Of a DNA stretch of 64,000 nt, positions 55,326 to 64,000 are shown piece after piece (positions within the stretch are counted from its first letter, which is position 1; every line of letters begins with the position of its first letter). A program made the position numbers and the translations under genes. This DNA is from Desmospora activa DSM 45169 (lineage in GTDB: Bacteria > Bacillota > Bacilli > Thermoactinomycetales > DSM-45169). The stretch lies in assembly GCF_003046315.1 (NCBI RefSeq), contig NZ_PZZP01000001.1, positions 2,108,001 through 2,172,000 on the forward strand, in the 5' to 3' direction. Below the pieces are notes generated by a model. That model saw nothing but the letters and a program-made list of their open reading frames with translations. It ran no database searches and had not been told where the DNA came from.

Positions 55326-56120
55326 ATGAAAGACGCCTTGATCCGACAACTTTCCGAATCACTTTTACAGATGAGCGATACCGAACGGCATCTGCTGGAT
55401 TATATTGTGGCCAACATTGAACGCATCCCCCGCCTGTCCATTGTCACGTTAAGTGAAGAAGCCGCTGTTTCCACCGCCACGATTGTCCGCTTGATGAAAA
55501 AAATCGGTTATGAGGGTTATACCGAATTTAAGCATCATGTCCGCGAAAACCTGAAGGAACGGCAATCCGTCACCATCACCGCCGATATCGACACCCAGAT
55601 CAAAGAGGCCGTTCATAAAAATGAGCAGGAAGTGGTCCGCACCATCCAGATGATCGATATCCGCACGGTGGAAGAGGCAATCCGACAACTGCGGAAAGCC
55701 GAGAAAATCTATGTCTTTGCCCGTGGTTTTTCAGAAATGATCGCCACAGAAATGACGGTTAAGCTACAGCTTCTCGGAAAAAACTGTGAAATCCACAATG
55801 ATCCCAACATCATCAAAGTAAAAGCGCGAAAACTGGCGGAAGGGGATCTCGTCGTCTTCATCTCCCTCAGCGGCGAAACGGAGGAGTTGGTTGAGGCGGC
55901 GGGTGCCCTAAAAGTAAAAGGCATCACCACCCTGTCTTTAACCACCAAAACCACCTCCAGACTGGCCCGTTTGTCCGATATCTGTTTGTTTGGGTACAAA
56001 GGAGAACAATCCTTTTTTCCCAACTATGAAGTCCGCTCTCGCCTCCCGTTGCATGTTCTTTCCCGCATTTTGCTGGATGCCTACGTCATCCGCATGTCGG
56101 ATGAATCAACCCCTTCATGA
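55326..56120 (+). CDS. MurR/RpiR-family regulator of the tagatose-type PTS operon
   Basis: 264 residues: N-terminal HTH (LSEEAAVSTATIVRLMKKIGYEGYTEFKHHV) and C-terminal SIS domain (KIYVFARGFSEMIATEMTVKL; VVFISLSGETEELVEAAGALK) that binds a sugar phosphate. AAGGATG precedes the ATG. First gene of the operon with kinase, PTS EIIBC and GatY. The 55053-55325 gap contains TTGTCC-N16-TACACT (about 55258-55285) as possible promoter and a CCCTC/GAGGG repeat in its spacer. Confidence 0.92.
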   Translation: MKDALIRQLSESLLQMSDTERHLLDYIVANIERIPRLSIVTLSEEAAVSTATIVRLMKKIGYEGYTEFKHHVRENLKERQSVTITADIDTQIKEAVHKNEQEVVRTIQMIDIRTVEEAIRQLRKAEKIYVFARGFSEMIATEMTVKLQLLGKNCEIHNDPNIIKVKARKLAEGDLVVFISLSGETEELVEAAGALKVKGITTLSLTTKTTSRLARLSDICLFGYKGEQSFFPNYEVRSRLPLHVLSRILLDAYVIRMSDESTPS

Positions 56121-56208
56121 AAACCTTTTCACAAACGGTAAACACAGCCGGCTCTTCCTGTCGGATAATAAAGATAGGCAAAAACATTAGACAAAAAGGA
56201 GGGAGAGC

Positions 56209-57144
56209 GTGATCTACACCTGCACATTAAACCCTGCGATCGATCTGTTTGTTTCCATGGAAACCTTCCGTCCCCACACTGTCAACCGGACGGTGGAAGA
56301 AGATTACCAAGCCAACGGCAAAGGAATCAATGTCTCCTTCATTCTTAATCGGATGGGTTTCAACAATACGGCTATGGGCTTTCTCGGCGGTTTTACCGGG
56401 GAGTATATCGACCAGCAATTGCAGCTGGCCGGAATCGCGACGAATTTTATCCCAATTGACGGCATCACCCGTATCAACATCTTTATCAACGCAGAAGAAG
56501 AATACAAAATCGTCAACAAAGGACCCACCATCGCAAAAGCAGATGCGGAAAAAATGTTGGATAAAATCCGCTCCCTCCCCAAAAAGGCCACACTGGTGGT
56601 CTCCGGCAGCCTCCCGCCGGGCATGGACGAAAGCATCTATGAACAAATCGCATCCATCGCCCGCCAACGGTCAATCCGGCTCGTGTTGGATATCAGCTCT
56701 CCCCGCTTGCTGGACTGCCTTCCTTATCAACCGTATCTGGTGAAACCCAATGAAGACGAACTGGCTCAATTTTTTGGTCTTCCTTCCTTAAATGAAGCGG
56801 GCATCCAGGAGAAAGGGCGGGAGCTCCTTGAACGGGGAGCGCAACAGGTATTGGTCTCCCTGGGAGAGCGGGGATCGTTGTATCTCTCGCCGGAAACGTC
56901 GATCCGGGTTACATCCCCTCAAGGAAACGTGGTTAATACCGCCTGTTCTGGTGACGCCCTGCTGGCATCGTTTCTCGGACGCCGCATGAAGGGGGATTCT
57001 CTGATCGATGCCTTAACCTACGCCTCAGCAGCGGGAGCGTCTACCGCCTTCTCAAAGGGGCTCAGCGATTTATCTGATGTGGAAAATCTGCGTCAACAGG
57101 TTCAAGTTTCGGTTCACAGCCAATCGGAGGTGAAATTATCATGA
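56209..57144 (+). CDS. FruK-family kinase, probably tagatose-1-phosphate kinase
   Basis: 311 residues, PfkB family. MIYTCTLNPAIDLFV, ANGKGINVSFILNRMG, PYLVKPNEDELAQFFG and the anion-hole segment VNTACSGDALLASFLG. Family members phosphorylate fructose-1-P or tagatose phosphates to the 1,6-bisphosphate. The neighbouring GatY-type aldolase favours tagatose-1-phosphate, as in the B. licheniformis pathway. GTG start with AAAGGAGGGAG upstream. Its stop overlaps the start of the next gene (ATGA). Confidence 0.88.
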   Translation: MIYTCTLNPAIDLFVSMETFRPHTVNRTVEEDYQANGKGINVSFILNRMGFNNTAMGFLGGFTGEYIDQQLQLAGIATNFIPIDGITRINIFINAEEEYKIVNKGPTIAKADAEKMLDKIRSLPKKATLVVSGSLPPGMDESIYEQIASIARQRSIRLVLDISSPRLLDCLPYQPYLVKPNEDELAQFFGLPSLNEAGIQEKGRELLERGAQQVLVSLGERGSLYLSPETSIRVTSPQGNVVNTACSGDALLASFLGRRMKGDSLIDALTYASAAGASTAFSKGLSDLSDVENLRQQVQVSVHSQSEVKLS

Positions 57145-58568
57145 AAAAAGTGAAAATCGTGGCCGCTACCGGTTGTCCCACCGGGATCGCCCACACTTTT
57201 ATGGCGGAGGAAGCGCTAAAAAAAGCTGCCGCCAAACTGAATGTCGACATCAAAGTGGAGACCCACGGCCAGATCGGTGTGGAGAATGAGTTATCCCCAG
57301 CGGATATCCAGGAAGCCGACGGTGTAATCATCGCCGCCGATAAAAATGTAAATGCTGATCGCTTCTATGGAAAACCGACGATCGAGGTCTCGGTCACACG
57401 GGGGATTCGCGAAGCGGAACAATTGATTCAAACGATTTTGGATGGAAAAGCCAAGCCTTATCAGGGGAGTAAACCGTCCCCGTCTCAACAGGAGGAGACA
57501 ACCCCGGAAAATCGTAAATGGCGCCACGCCATCTACAAGCACCTGATGAACGGTGTCTCCCATATGCTTCCCTTTGTCGTAGGGGGCGGGGTGCTGATCG
57601 CAGTCTCCTTCCTGTTTGGAATCCATTCCGCCGATCCTGAACACGAATCCTACCATCCTCTCGCTGCATTCCTCAATCAAACCGGTTCCATCGGATTCCA
57701 ACTGATGGTGCCCATTCTGGCCGCCTTTATCGCGGAATCGATGGCCAAACGACCGGGGATGGTCGTCGGCTTTATCGGCGGTATGATCGCCAGTACTGGT
57801 GGTGCAGGATTCCTCGGCGGAATTGTGGCCGGTTTTGCTGCCGGTGGACTGGTCCTGCTACTGCAAAGACTTTTCCGTAGTCTGCCCCAGTCGTTGGATG
57901 GACTAAAAGCAATCTTCCTCTATCCTGTTCTGGGCATTCTACTGATCGGCGGGGTGATGACACTATTGGTGGAACCAATGACCGCCATTAATGAAGGGAT
58001 GAAATCGTTCCTGAGCAATTTCCAAGGAGCCAACCCTATTTTGCTCGGTATCATTATCGGTTCCATGTGCGCGTTCGATATGGGCGGCCCTGTCAACAAA
58101 GCGGCTTATGTGACAGGAACAGCCCTGCTGGGGGAAGGGAACTTTTACTTTATGGCTGGTGTTTCTGCCGCCTGTATCACTCCACCCCTGGTCATCGCTT
58201 TTGCCACCGTATTTTTCCCGAAGCGGTTTGATAAAGAGGAGCGTAACGCCGGACTGGTCAACTTTATCCTGGGTTCCACCCACATCACAGAAGGGGCGAT
58301 TCCGTTTGCAGCTAAAAACCCGATGGTCGTTCTACCCATCCTGATGGTGGCTTCCTCTGTATCTGCCGTTCTTACCTATTTGGCACAGGTACAGGTTCCC
58401 GCTCCTCACGGCGGTTTCCTGGTGCTGCCGGTGGTGACCGGTGCTCTAGTCTGGGTACTCTCCATCCTGGCCGGTTCTTTGATCGGAGCCGTTTTATACG
58501 GATGGTCCCGGGCGGGAAAGAAAACACCGGTCAATCAAGCCGATGATTCCAACGGCGCAGCTGCATAA
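57141..58568 (+). CDS. Fructose-family PTS transporter EIIBC (probably tagatose)
   Basis: 475 residues. EIIB domain at 1-100 with the phospho-Cys in AATGCPTGIAHT (Cys 12), a linker, then EIIC from about 130 with eight or more membrane helices (KHLMNGVSHMLPFVVGGGVL; ASTGGAGFLGGIVAGFAAG; FDMGGPVNKAAY). No EIIA domain, so a separate EIIA must donate phosphate. GGAGGTG precedes the ATG. By operon context it takes in D-tagatose as the 1-phosphate; fructose is the alternative. Confidence 0.9.
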   Translation: MKKVKIVAATGCPTGIAHTFMAEEALKKAAAKLNVDIKVETHGQIGVENELSPADIQEADGVIIAADKNVNADRFYGKPTIEVSVTRGIREAEQLIQTILDGKAKPYQGSKPSPSQQEETTPENRKWRHAIYKHLMNGVSHMLPFVVGGGVLIAVSFLFGIHSADPEHESYHPLAAFLNQTGSIGFQLMVPILAAFIAESMAKRPGMVVGFIGGMIASTGGAGFLGGIVAGFAAGGLVLLLQRLFRSLPQSLDGLKAIFLYPVLGILLIGGVMTLLVEPMTAINEGMKSFLSNFQGANPILLGIIIGSMCAFDMGGPVNKAAYVTGTALLGEGNFYFMAGVSAACITPPLVIAFATVFFPKRFDKEERNAGLVNFILGSTHITEGAIPFAAKNPMVVLPILMVASSVSAVLTYLAQVQVPAPHGGFLVLPVVTGALVWVLSILAGSLIGAVLYGWSRAGKKTPVNQADDSNGAAA

Positions 58569-59465
<897 letters not shown>

Positions 59466-59525
59466 GTCTGCTTCCATTACCGGTTCGTCAACGACCGCTT
59501 TCGATTTTTTCCATTTCCTAATCCA

Positions 59526-59574
59526 AACATCAATCCCCCTTGGTCGCCGCCGAGGGGGATTGATGTTCTTTTAT
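59526..59574. terminator. Bidirectional terminator between the two PTS operons
   Basis: AACATCAATCCCCCTTGG and CCGAGGGGGATTGATGTT: 18-base stem with one wobble pair, followed by TTCTTTT on the plus strand. Confidence 0.9.
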
Positions 59575-59584
59575 CTCCATTTTC

Positions 59585-60850
59585 CTAAAACAGTCGGACC
59601 ATGTATCCGATGATCAATCCGACAACACTGAAGTCCGTGTCGCCAAAGGTGGTATTTTCAAAGCCGAGATCTCCCAGGACCGGCACCAATAGCGCAGGCA
59701 GAAAGCTGATCAAAAGACCGTTGGTCAGCGCTCCAAGAAAGGCTCCCCTTCTTCCCCCTGTGGCATTTCCAAAAACACCGGCAGTCGCTCCGGTAAAAAA
59801 ATGGGGGACGAGACCGGGAATAATCACCGGCAAGCCCACAACAACCAGGATGCTCAGGCCGATCAAACCGCCGAGAAAACTAGCGAGAAAACCCAGTATA
59901 ACGGCGGTAGGAGCAAAATTGAACATCACTGGACAATCTAGAGCCGGTTTTGCGTCGGGGACCAACTTTTCCGCAATCCCTTGGAAAGCGGGAACAATCT
60001 CAGCCAGCATCATACGAACGCCCGCCAGGATAACATACAGGCCGACGGCAAACAACAACCCTTGCATAATCGCAAACATCACATAATTCTGGTCTTTTGC
60101 AACACCTGCTGCCGCTTCAGGACCAGCCGCCAATGTTATCCCAACATATAAGACGACCATGGTAACAGCGGTGGAAATGGTGGTGTCACGAAGAAAACTC
60201 AACCCCTGGGGCAGTTTTAAATCCTCCGTCGACTTGTCTGGGTTTCCTAACCATTTTCCTACCAGACCCGCTGATATATAGCCAAAGGTACCAAAATGAC
60301 CAATTGCCAAACTATCATCCCCGGTAATCCGACGAACAAAGGGTTGGGCCAACGCTGGAAGCACGACCATCAGCAACCCGAGGATCACAGAAGCGATCAA
60401 GATGGCAGAAAAGCCTTGGATTCCAGCAGCCGTCAAAACTGCGGACAGCAGACACGCCATAAAAAAAGCGTGATGACCGGTGAGGAAGATATATTTGAAC
60501 GGTGTAAACCGCGCAAACAATAAATTGAAAACAAAACCCAGACTCATGATGATGGCCGTTTGCTGCCCTAGGGTTTGAACCGCCACCCCCACGATCGCTT
60601 CATTATTGGGGATTAATCCCCGAATTCCGAACCCTTGGTTCAAGATCGTTCCCAACGGGCCGAGTGACTGAACCACCACATCAGCTCCCACCCCTAGGAG
60701 GAGGAAGCCAATAATCGTTTTAAGTGTGCCGTTCAGGATGGAACGTAGGGGTTTTTTGAGTAAAACCAACCCAATCATGGCCATCATACCGGCGATTATC
60801 GCCGGTTGACTCAGGATTTCATTGACGATAAATCCCAGAAAACCCTCCAT
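59585..60850 (-). CDS. ulaA: PTS EIIC of the ascorbate (UlaA/SgaT) family
   Basis: 421 residues, about 11 membrane helices. GFLLLGVGADVVVQSLGPL, HHAFFMACLLSAVLTAAG, ARFTPFKYIFLTGHH and FFTGATAGVFGNATGGRRGA fit the UlaA family. AAAGGAG precedes the ATG at 60850. It pairs with the UlaB-like EIIB upstream. No ascorbate catabolic genes (ulaD, E, F, G) are nearby, so the sugar is unknown. Confidence 0.88.
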   Translation of the reverse strand: MEGFLGFIVNEILSQPAIIAGMMAMIGLVLLKKPLRSILNGTLKTIIGFLLLGVGADVVVQSLGPLGTILNQGFGIRGLIPNNEAIVGVAVQTLGQQTAIIMSLGFVFNLLFARFTPFKYIFLTGHHAFFMACLLSAVLTAAGIQGFSAILIASVILGLLMVVLPALAQPFVRRITGDDSLAIGHFGTFGYISAGLVGKWLGNPDKSTEDLKLPQGLSFLRDTTISTAVTMVVLYVGITLAAGPEAAAGVAKDQNYVMFAIMQGLLFAVGLYVILAGVRMMLAEIVPAFQGIAEKLVPDAKPALDCPVMFNFAPTAVILGFLASFLGGLIGLSILVVVGLPVIIPGLVPHFFTGATAGVFGNATGGRRGAFLGALTNGLLISFLPALLVPVLGDLGFENTTFGDTDFSVVGLIIGYMVRLF

Positions 60851-60887
60851 TGGTACAAGCTCCTTTGGTTGCGTATTCAGGCTTGTC

Positions 60888-61001
60888 GGGACTGTATGAT
60901 CGTCATCATTCCGTTGCAAAAAAGGCGCCCAACGAGACCGGAAGTGAAGCGATCAAGGTGAGACTTGGAGTGAAAAACCTTTCACCCGACCATACAGTCC
61001 C
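60888..61001. repeat. Long-range inverted repeat between ulaB and ulaA
   Basis: GGGACTGTATG (60888-60898) and CATACAGTCCC (60991-61001), 11-base perfect arms 92 bases apart; inside is GTGAAA-AACC-TTTCAC (60970-60985). The intercistronic mRNA may fold into a stable domain. Confidence 0.6.
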
Positions 61002-61012
61002 CTTTCTCTTCT

Positions 61013-61285
61013 CTAAAAGCGGGATAGGACTTTTTCTTCAACTTCCTGCTTACTGATAAAATTGGTGATCGTCACCACCGGAATACCCAAACCCTCCAAC
61101 TCTCCAGCTAGGCCTTGGGAGGTAACCACCAAATCCATACCTTTGCTCAAGGAACCGGCGGATCCAAGGTCGCAGTTTTCCACTTCCGCTTCGACCTTCT
61201 TTTCCTGCAACACTTTTTGGATATTGGACTTTAACATGAGACTACTTCCCAGACCGTTGCTGCAAACGACAAGAATTTTTTTCAT
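61013..61285 (-). CDS. ulaB: PTS EIIB of the ascorbate (UlaB/SgaB) family
   Basis: 90 residues: MKKILVVCSNGLGSSLMLK with the phospho-Cys at position 8, then a small Rossmann-like fold ending in TITNFISKQEVEEKVL. It passes phosphate from an EIIA to UlaA-bound sugar. The ATG at 61285 has GGAGG ten bases upstream. It lies 15 bases after the PRD regulator, whose EIIA domain is the nearest possible phosphate donor. Confidence 0.92.
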   Translation of the reverse strand: MKKILVVCSNGLGSSLMLKSNIQKVLQEKKVEAEVENCDLGSAGSLSKGMDLVVTSQGLAGELEGLGIPVVTITNFISKQEVEEKVLSRF

Positions 61286-61300
61286 GATCAACATTCCTCC

Positions 61301-63436
61301 TTAAGGTAAAAAGGGTTGGATCACCCTTTGTGCTTCTGGGGACGTTTTCGCTTCACGCAATCGTTCTAAACGTTGTTCATCTGACAGCAGCTCCATCAAC
61401 TGCGACAATGCCGTCAAATGCATGTTGTTATCCAGGGTGGCAAACGTGATCACGACATCGACCGGGTCATTCGCCTCATGGCCGAAAGATACCCCTTCAT
61501 CCAAAGTTAGAAGGCTCATACAGACCGCATTCACCCCGTCCTCGGGACGCGCGTGCAAGAGGGCGATACCAGGTGCGATCACCATATAGGCACCGTGTTC
61601 GATCATATTGCGTACAATTTGTTCCACATAGGAGCGTTCAATCATCCCCCGCTCCAGTAATGGCCGGGCACCGGTGTTCACCGCCTCTTTCCAATCACTG
61701 CAAGACTGCTGCAAACAGAGGTGTTCAGACTTTAACAACTGGTCCAACATCGGGTCGCAATCCATCCTTCCTGTTGAAAATGAGGAAACTTCGGGAGACG
61801 GCATCGAAAAATGGTTTCCCATCCACTCGGTGAGCCTCTTTTCTAAACCCTTCCGGTTCCGGATGTGGGCATGCTCGTCGATTAACGCCATAAGACGGGA
61901 AATGGGGGGAACGCGTTCCGGACGGCGTACGAAAAGCAGCTTCTCCCGCAAAATCTGGATCTCTTCCCAGGTGGGAACCGGCGAAATAAAGTGAACAGGA
62001 AGATCCGGGAAGCTGTCATCCAACGGTAAGGTACTAATTACAAAATCGACTTGGTGTCGCTCTGCCTCCTCTTTCGCCTTTGCTGCTGTTGAAACGCCTG
62101 TCCATACTACCCCGGAGAGTTCGCGACGCAGATGGGATTCCAGCAATTTGGCGGTACCCACCCCGGAGGCACAGACCAACAGGACCCTCCGCACCGTCGG
62201 TTTCGTCGCGGTAAAACGCCAGACAGCCGCCCCTATATGCATGGCGATATATCCGATTTCACTCGGTGGTACAGAATGGCCGGTCACCCGCTCTACCCAA
62301 AAGGCCGCTTTTTGCGACGCCGCGTATATACGTGGATAGCGGGAGCGAACCTCCTTTAAAAGCGGGTTCTTGATGAAGAAGCCAAAGCGAAGACGGATCA
62401 GGGCTGGTTTCAAATGGACTGACAGACCCTCCTGCAATTCCTTATCCCGTTCCAACGGCATTTGCAACATGTCGCTCACGACACGAATAATCCCATCCAC
62501 CACCCGTCCAACCGATGGGTCATTCTCCCCGATCTCCGTCCGCAATACCTGAAATCGTTGGGCACCCAACAGACGAAGAGTGAGGTGAACCGTTTCAGAT
62601 TCGGGAACATCGATGCAGAATCGTTCCTCTAGATGATGGGAAAGTCGCAAGGCCTCCGCATACTCAGGCAACGGTTTTACATCATCCGGTTCCTTTTTCG
62701 CTTTCTCTATCCATTTGCCCGCCTTCAACCGGACGACCATAAGGGCAAGGTAAACCGCCAGAACTTGAAGCGCACTCCCTGACAACGCTTGCACCAGCGG
62801 ACTTCCCCAGCGGGAGAGGGTCTCTTCAAACTCCCTCATCATCGCCTCCGTCGGCCAACCTGAGAATGGATCGGAGCCAGACTGGAGAGGGAGGGACCGA
62901 TATTCACCATCCTGTCGCATATCAGTCAATAAAACAGCCGCAGCCTGCCGCCAATGAAACTCACTTGACCGAGTGTATAAACCCCGACCCGGAATTCGTT
63001 CTACCACCACCCCGTGGACGACGAGCTGTTTCTGTACCACATCCAGATCCCTTAGAACCGTCCCCCTGGAGATATCCAACTCTCGGGCTAATTGATCCAC
63101 GGTCAATCCGTCGGATTGGACCAGCAGGAACAAGGTTATCGATCGAATCCGCTCTTCTTTTGTGAGGGGCACGATCCGTGGCTCGGGAGTATCCAAATGA
63201 ATTTCCGCCCGCTCCCTTTCCGAACGTCCCCCACGCAGAATCACCCCTCGCCGCGGTCTGCGTTCCAACTCCAACCCCCATTCCCCAAACCAACCCTCCA
63301 ACAATTTCAGATCATAACGAATCGTCCGCGGGCTGACGCGAAATCCAGCTGAGAGCGCTGCCACCGTCTCAAATTCCTCCCGCGCCAACAAATGGAGCGC
63401 AAGAAAACGTTGTCTGGAAGTTAACGAGGCAACCAT
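61301..63436 (-). CDS. PRD-containing transcriptional activator with EIIB-like and EIIA domains
   Basis: 711 residues of the MtlR/LicR type. Two HTH units (FRVSPRTIRYDLKLLEGWFG; LARELDISRGTVLRDLDVVQ), PRD1 with LSHHLEERF, PRD2 with YIAMHIGAAVW, an EIIB-Gat-like domain with VLLVCASGVGTAKLLESH, and a C-terminal EIIA with MVIAPGIALLHARPEDGVN and LATLDNNMHL-type end. PTS phosphorylation of the His and Cys residues would set activity according to sugar flux. AGGAGT precedes the ATG. First gene of the operon with ulaB and ulaA; a cre site lies 80 bases upstream. Confidence 0.92.
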   Translation of the reverse strand: MVASLTSRQRFLALHLLAREEFETVAALSAGFRVSPRTIRYDLKLLEGWFGEWGLELERRPRRGVILRGGRSERERAEIHLDTPEPRIVPLTKEERIRSITLFLLVQSDGLTVDQLARELDISRGTVLRDLDVVQKQLVVHGVVVERIPGRGLYTRSSEFHWRQAAAVLLTDMRQDGEYRSLPLQSGSDPFSGWPTEAMMREFEETLSRWGSPLVQALSGSALQVLAVYLALMVVRLKAGKWIEKAKKEPDDVKPLPEYAEALRLSHHLEERFCIDVPESETVHLTLRLLGAQRFQVLRTEIGENDPSVGRVVDGIIRVVSDMLQMPLERDKELQEGLSVHLKPALIRLRFGFFIKNPLLKEVRSRYPRIYAASQKAAFWVERVTGHSVPPSEIGYIAMHIGAAVWRFTATKPTVRRVLLVCASGVGTAKLLESHLRRELSGVVWTGVSTAAKAKEEAERHQVDFVISTLPLDDSFPDLPVHFISPVPTWEEIQILREKLLFVRRPERVPPISRLMALIDEHAHIRNRKGLEKRLTEWMGNHFSMPSPEVSSFSTGRMDCDPMLDQLLKSEHLCLQQSCSDWKEAVNTGARPLLERGMIERSYVEQIVRNMIEHGAYMVIAPGIALLHARPEDGVNAVCMSLLTLDEGVSFGHEANDPVDVVITFATLDNNMHLTALSQLMELLSDEQRLERLREAKTSPEAQRVIQPFLP

Positions 63437-63515
63437 AGGCCACTACTCCTGCAAAATGGGATGTTCTTCTTTCCTCTTCAGTTTATCTCCCTACAACTCA
63501 AACGTCATTTGCAAA

Positions 63516-63531
63516 TTGATTCCGCTTTCAA
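63516..63531. promoter_or_regulatory. Probable cre site upstream of the PRD-ulaBA operon
   Basis: TTGATTCCGCTTTCAA (reverse TTGAAAGCGGAATCAA) fits WTGNNANCGNNNNCAW on all positions. It suggests CcpA repression of the operon. Confidence 0.65.
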
Positions 63532-63550
63532 TGTGGCAGTTTTGTATGAA

Positions 63551-63576
63551 TAAAAGACCGAGCGTTATGCCCGGTC
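63551..63576 (-). terminator. Terminator of holA
   Basis: GACCGAGCG and GCCCGGTC (63556-63576) with TTTTATTC following on the minus strand. Confidence 0.75.
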
Positions 63577-63631
63577 GTAACGTGATACCTATTTATGCAC
63601 GGATAGCACTCCTTATTCTATCGCAGCAATT

Positions 63632-64000
63632 TTAAAGACTCTTGTTGGAAGCCGGTGTTCCCGCTATTTCCAAGGAGAGAAGAAGTCGCTCAACCGCCAG
63701 CACCTTATCGATGCGGCCGGATTTAATATCATGGTCTGCCGCAATCGACCGTTCCAACAAAGTGCGTAAGGCTTCTTCGGAAAAGGAGCGCCCTTGTTGC
63801 AACGCCAATTTTACGGGATAGGGGTGAGCCCCGAGCAGAGAAGCGATCTCTCGCTCCCCTTTTCCTTGACTTGCCAGCACTTTTACCTGTAAGAGGAGAC
63901 GAAACTGGCGGATGACCAAAGCCAGGATGCGAATCGGCTCCTCGCGGTTGGCCAGAAGATCGTAGAAAATGGCCAAAGCCTCTCCCGTTCGACGCTGGGC
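63632..64000 (-). CDS. holA: DNA polymerase III subunit delta (HolA), C-terminal part
   Basis: The last ~122 residues of HolA; the frame is open to the right edge (QRRTGEALAIFYDLLANREE before the first possible start), so the gene continues outside the window. EEPIRILALVIRQFRLLLQVK and HPYPVKLALQQG belong to the C-terminal collar domain of the clamp-loader delta subunit. In Bacillus holA is next to rpsT; here the PTS/trpS segment lies between them. Confidence 0.93.
   Translation of the reverse strand, partial: AQRRTGEALAIFYDLLANREEPIRILALVIRQFRLLLQVKVLASQGKGEREIASLLGAHPYPVKLALQQGRSFSEEALRTLLERSIAADHDIKSGRIDKVLAVERLLLSLEIAGTPASNKSL

Overview
The window reads as the chromosome of a low-to-mid GC, endospore-forming Gram-positive (Bacillota). 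Spore genes (gpr, spoIIP, yqxA, yqfC, yqfD, an alpha/beta SASP), a CIRCE-controlled dnaK operon and a trpS T-box leader all point that way. The backbone follows the Bacillus subtilis order, mostly on the minus strand: holA, rpsT, gpr, spoIIP, yqxA, lepA, hemW, hrcA, grpE, dnaK, dnaJ, prmA, rsmE, mtaB, yqeW, rpsU, yqeY, yqeZ, floA, yqfC, yqfD, phoH, pgpH, ybeY, dgkA. Codon and GC character and gene content suggest a Thermoactinomycetaceae-like member of the Bacilli; that family assignment is inference.

Layout. 1-9.9 kb: conserved housekeeping and sporulation block (DUF502, DgkA with a PAP2-like tail, YbeY, PgpH, PhoH, YqfD, YqfC, SASP, FloA, NfeD/YqeZ, YqeY, RpsU). 10.2-12.3 kb: HIT protein, an unknown small gene and a Na/Pi cotransporter behind a long leader. 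12.3-19.5 kb: accessory segment with an Ldh-family dehydrogenase, a tripartite tricarboxylate transporter (TctC/A/B), a NUDIX-DeoC fusion, an AAC(3)-type acetyltransferase and an unknown zinc-binding protein. 19.6-32.5 kb: mtaB, rsmE, prmA, then the heat-shock operon hrcA - archaeal-like (group III) chaperonin - grpE - dnaK - dnaJ, then hemW and lepA.

32.7-45.6 kb is an inserted glycan locus: YesM/YesN-type two-component system, GH2, two ABC permeases, lipoprotein binding protein, secreted GH5 endoglucanase with X2-like modules, and a YicI-type GH31 alpha-xylosidase. Together they suggest xyloglucan use: outside cleavage, oligosaccharide import, side-chain removal inside the cell. 46-50.9 kb: coaA, a broken phosphotransferase remnant, yqxA, spoIIP, gpr, a probable IS200/IS605-derived end, and rpsT.

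51-63.4 kb separates rpsT from holA: a PatB/MalY C-S lyase, trpS with its T-box, ccdC, a TudS/DUF523 protein, and two convergent PTS operons. One (RpiR regulator, FruK-like kinase, fructose-type EIIBC, GatY aldolase) matches the D-tagatose pathway known from Bacillus licheniformis. The other (PRD regulator with EIIB and EIIA domains, UlaB, UlaA) has an unknown substrate. holA enters at the right edge.

Most noteworthy: the group III chaperonin in the dnaK operon, the NUDIX-DeoC fusion with an internal start site, the DgkA-degenerate PAP2 fusion, the IS605-like orphan end upstream of gpr, the xyloglucan and tagatose loci, and several perfect palindromes in promoter regions.
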